Shown here: piece by piece, positions 5,580 through 7,259 of the stretch | How positions within the stretch are numbered: position 1 is the stretch's first letter | Layout of the letters: each line of letters begins with the position of its first letter | Assembly (NCBI GenBank): GCA_035527455.1 | Contig: DATLAN010000105.1 | Span: 1 to 7,259 of the forward strand | Direction of reading: 5' to 3' | DNA from: DATLAN01 sp035527455 | Lineage (GTDB): Bacteria > Planctomycetota > Planctomycetia > Pirellulales > Thermoguttaceae | Length of the DNA stretch: 7,259 nucleotides | The notes under the pieces: model-generated | The model's input: only the letters and a program-made list of their open reading frames with translations | Told to the model about the DNA's origin: nothing | Databases searched by the model: none | Translations under genes and position numbers: made by a program

Positions 5580-7259
5580 ATGAAACCTTACAGAACGATG
5601 CTTCCGTGGATGGTCGCCGGCCAGGTGCTCTTTGCGGCCTGCTGTCTTGCCGGGGAAGAGCCCAGCGCGCTGGAGCGTGACTACAACGTCGCACCCGTCC
5701 CGTTCAACAAGGTCCGTGTCGCCGACCATTTCTGGACTCCCCGGCTGGAAACCAGCCGCAAGGTGACGATCCCCTACGCCTTCGAGCAGTGCGAGCAGAC
5801 CGGCCGCATCAGCAACTTCAAAAAATCCGCCGGGCTGCTGGAAGGCAATCACGAAGGCGCCAGTTTCAATGATTCCGACGTCTATAAGATCATGGAAGGG
5901 GCCGCTTATTCCCTGCAGGTACAGCCCGACCGGTCGATGCGGCTCTCTCTGGACCAGCTCATTCGAGTCATGGCCGCGGCCCAGTGGGAAGACGGTTACC
6001 TGTTCACGTTCTATTCCGCGCCGAAGCGGCAGCCGGAGAGGCTTTGGACCAACGTCCGGTCGGTTCACGAACAGTACTGCGTGGGCCACATGTACGAAGC
6101 CGCCGTGGCACATTACCAGGTCACCGGAGAGCGGAGCTTTCTCGACGTCGCCTTGAAGAACGCCGACCTGATCTGCAGCGTTTTCAACCCCGCCGGCCGC
6201 ACCGATCCCCCGGGACACCAGGAAATCGAGATCGGCCTGTGCAAGCTGTATCGCGCGACCGGCAACGCGAAATACCTCGACCAGGCCAAGTTCTTCCTCG
6301 ATCAACGAGGGCGAACAGGCCGCCGCGGGCCCAACGGCGACGGGGGACTCTACGGCACGTACAGCCAGGACCACGTCCCGGTCGTCGAGCAGAAAGAGGC
6401 CGTCGGCCACAGCGTCCGCGCCGCCTATCTTTACACCGGAATGGCCGACGTCGCCGCCCTGACGGGCAACATGGAGTACGTCGAGGCGATCGATACGATC
6501 TGGAAAGACGTGGTCACCACGAAGCTCTACCTGACCGGCGGCATCGGGGCGGCGGGCGGACACGAGGGATTCGGCGGACCCTACGAGTTGCCGAACATGA
6601 CGGCCTACTGCGAAACGTGCGCCTCGATCGCCAACGTGCTGTGGAACCACCGGATGTTCCTGATGTACGGCGACGCGAAGTACGTCGACGTGCTCGAACG
6701 GACCATGTACAACGCGGTCCTTTCCGGGATCTCGATGGAAGGCGACACGTTCTTCTACCCGAACGTGCTCGAATCGATCGGCCAGCACGCCCGGAGCCCC
6801 TGGTTCGGCTGCGCGTGCTGTCCCTCGAACGTCGCGCGGTTCATCCCGTCGGTTCCGGGCTTCGCGTACGCGAGGAAGGAGAAGGACCTCTACGTGAACC
6901 TGTTCCTCGGCGGCGAGGTGACCTTCGAGACGCCGCAGAACAAGGTCACGCTCAGCCAGGAAACGGAGTATCCATGGCGGGGCGACGTCCGCATCACGGT
7001 CGCCCCGGAGAAGGAAGAGCAGTTCGCCGTCCGTATCCGCGTGCCCGGTTGGGCGCAGAATCAACCGGTCCCCAGCGACCTGTACGCGTTCGTCGAGAAG
7101 GCGTCCGATGAGGTGTCACTGAAAATCAACGGCGAGCAGGCACCCGTGAAGATCGAGAAAGGCTATGCACGGATCGAGCGGACGTGGCGCAACGGCGACA
7201 CGATCGAACTGCACCTTCCCATGCCCGTGCGGCGCGTCGTTTCGCACCCGAACGTCAAG
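5580..7259 (+). CDS. GH127/DUF1680 beta-L-arabinofuranosidase-type glycoside hydrolase, partial at the 3' end
   Basis: 560 residues are visible with no stop before the right edge; GH127 proteins usually run to about 640-680, so roughly the last 100 residues are missing. The N-terminus to about residue 24 (ending CCLAG) is an export signal. VRVADHFWTPRLETSRKVTI (46-65), GLLEGNHEGASFNDSDVYKI (85-104) and QWEDGYLFTF follow the family from its start. The zinc-cysteine active site known from Bifidobacterium HypBA1 is intact: acid/base Glu329 in GGHEGFG, zinc ligands Glu345 and Cys347 in YCETCASI, and Cys413-Cys414 in GCACCPSN, of which Cys413 is the expected nucleophile. The reaction is probably release of beta-L-arabinofuranose or a related sugar from plant or algal glycans; specificity varies widely in DUF1680. 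It lies 38 bases after the MITE-like element and downstream of the metallophosphatase. Confidence 0.94.
   Translation, partial: MKPYRTMLPWMVAGQVLFAACCLAGEEPSALERDYNVAPVPFNKVRVADHFWTPRLETSRKVTIPYAFEQCEQTGRISNFKKSAGLLEGNHEGASFNDSDVYKIMEGAAYSLQVQPDRSMRLSLDQLIRVMAAAQWEDGYLFTFYSAPKRQPERLWTNVRSVHEQYCVGHMYEAAVAHYQVTGERSFLDVALKNADLICSVFNPAGRTDPPGHQEIEIGLCKLYRATGNAKYLDQAKFFLDQRGRTGRRGPNGDGGLYGTYSQDHVPVVEQKEAVGHSVRAAYLYTGMADVAALTGNMEYVEAIDTIWKDVVTTKLYLTGGIGAAGGHEGFGGPYELPNMTAYCETCASIANVLWNHRMFLMYGDAKYVDVLERTMYNAVLSGISMEGDTFFYPNVLESIGQHARSPWFGCACCPSNVARFIPSVPGFAYARKEKDLYVNLFLGGEVTFETPQNKVTLSQETEYPWRGDVRITVAPEKEEQFAVRIRVPGWAQNQPVPSDLYAFVEKASDEVSLKINGEQAPVKIEKGYARIERTWRNGDTIELHLPMPVRRVVSHPNVK

Noticed and set aside
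5580..5660. Lipoprotein signal for the GH127 protein
   Set aside because: Cys21 and Cys22 follow FAA, which is a poor lipobox because position -3 is Phe rather than Leu. A standard signal peptide ending near CLAG is at least as likely, so I did not call a lipoprotein.
5538..7064. Minus-strand open frame of about 500 codons
   Set aside because: It is antisense to the GH127 gene, whose catalytic motifs are intact in the plus frame.
5984..7111. Plus-strand frame overlapping GH127 in another phase
   Set aside because: It is a very Arg-rich translation typical of a frame-shifted GC-rich gene, and the GH127 frame is continuous without need of a shift.

Overview
The window looks like a piece of a GC-rich planctomycete chromosome (Pirellulales-like). 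The grounds are the base composition, the protein wording of the queuosine genes and of the beta-helix protein, secreted carbohydrate-active enzymes with weak or mixed start signals, and many palindromic intergenic repeats. This assignment rests on recall and was not searched.

Left part, 1-2040: a queuosine-precursor module. queF (minus strand, 145-510) and the pair queC-queE (plus strand, 625-1314 and 1327-2040) are divergent and share a 114-bp gap that carries a tandem 24-bp-period repeat. QueE makes 7-carboxy-7-deazaguanine (CDG), QueC converts it to preQ0, and QueF reduces preQ0 to preQ1 for insertion into tRNA. GTP cyclohydrolase (FolE), QueD and the later steps (Tgt, QueA and so on) are not in the window. 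A perfect 32-bp inverted repeat (23-99) lies just downstream of queF.

Right part, 2219-7259: secreted or envelope enzymes of carbohydrate degradation type. A parallel beta-helix protein (2219-3988, minus) converges on queE. It is divergent from a secreted metallophosphatase (4397-5428, plus), which is followed on the same strand by a GH127/DUF1680 beta-L-arabinofuranosidase-type enzyme (5580 to beyond the right edge). All three have N-terminal export signals. The 408-bp gap at 3989-4396 holds a candidate promoter for the beta-helix gene and a run of four palindromes. The gap between metallophosphatase and GH127 is almost entirely a 119-bp MITE-like element.

I see no defence system, CRISPR array, tRNA, rRNA, transposase or clearly new multi-gene system. 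The most interesting signals are repeats meeting genes. A MITE-like element appears to supply the stop codon of the metallophosphatase. A segment of the intergenic inverted repeat at 4151-4178 recurs in reverse complement inside queE, at what looks like a short in-frame protein insertion. Two unrelated repeat elements are both built from self-palindromic arms arranged as a larger palindrome.
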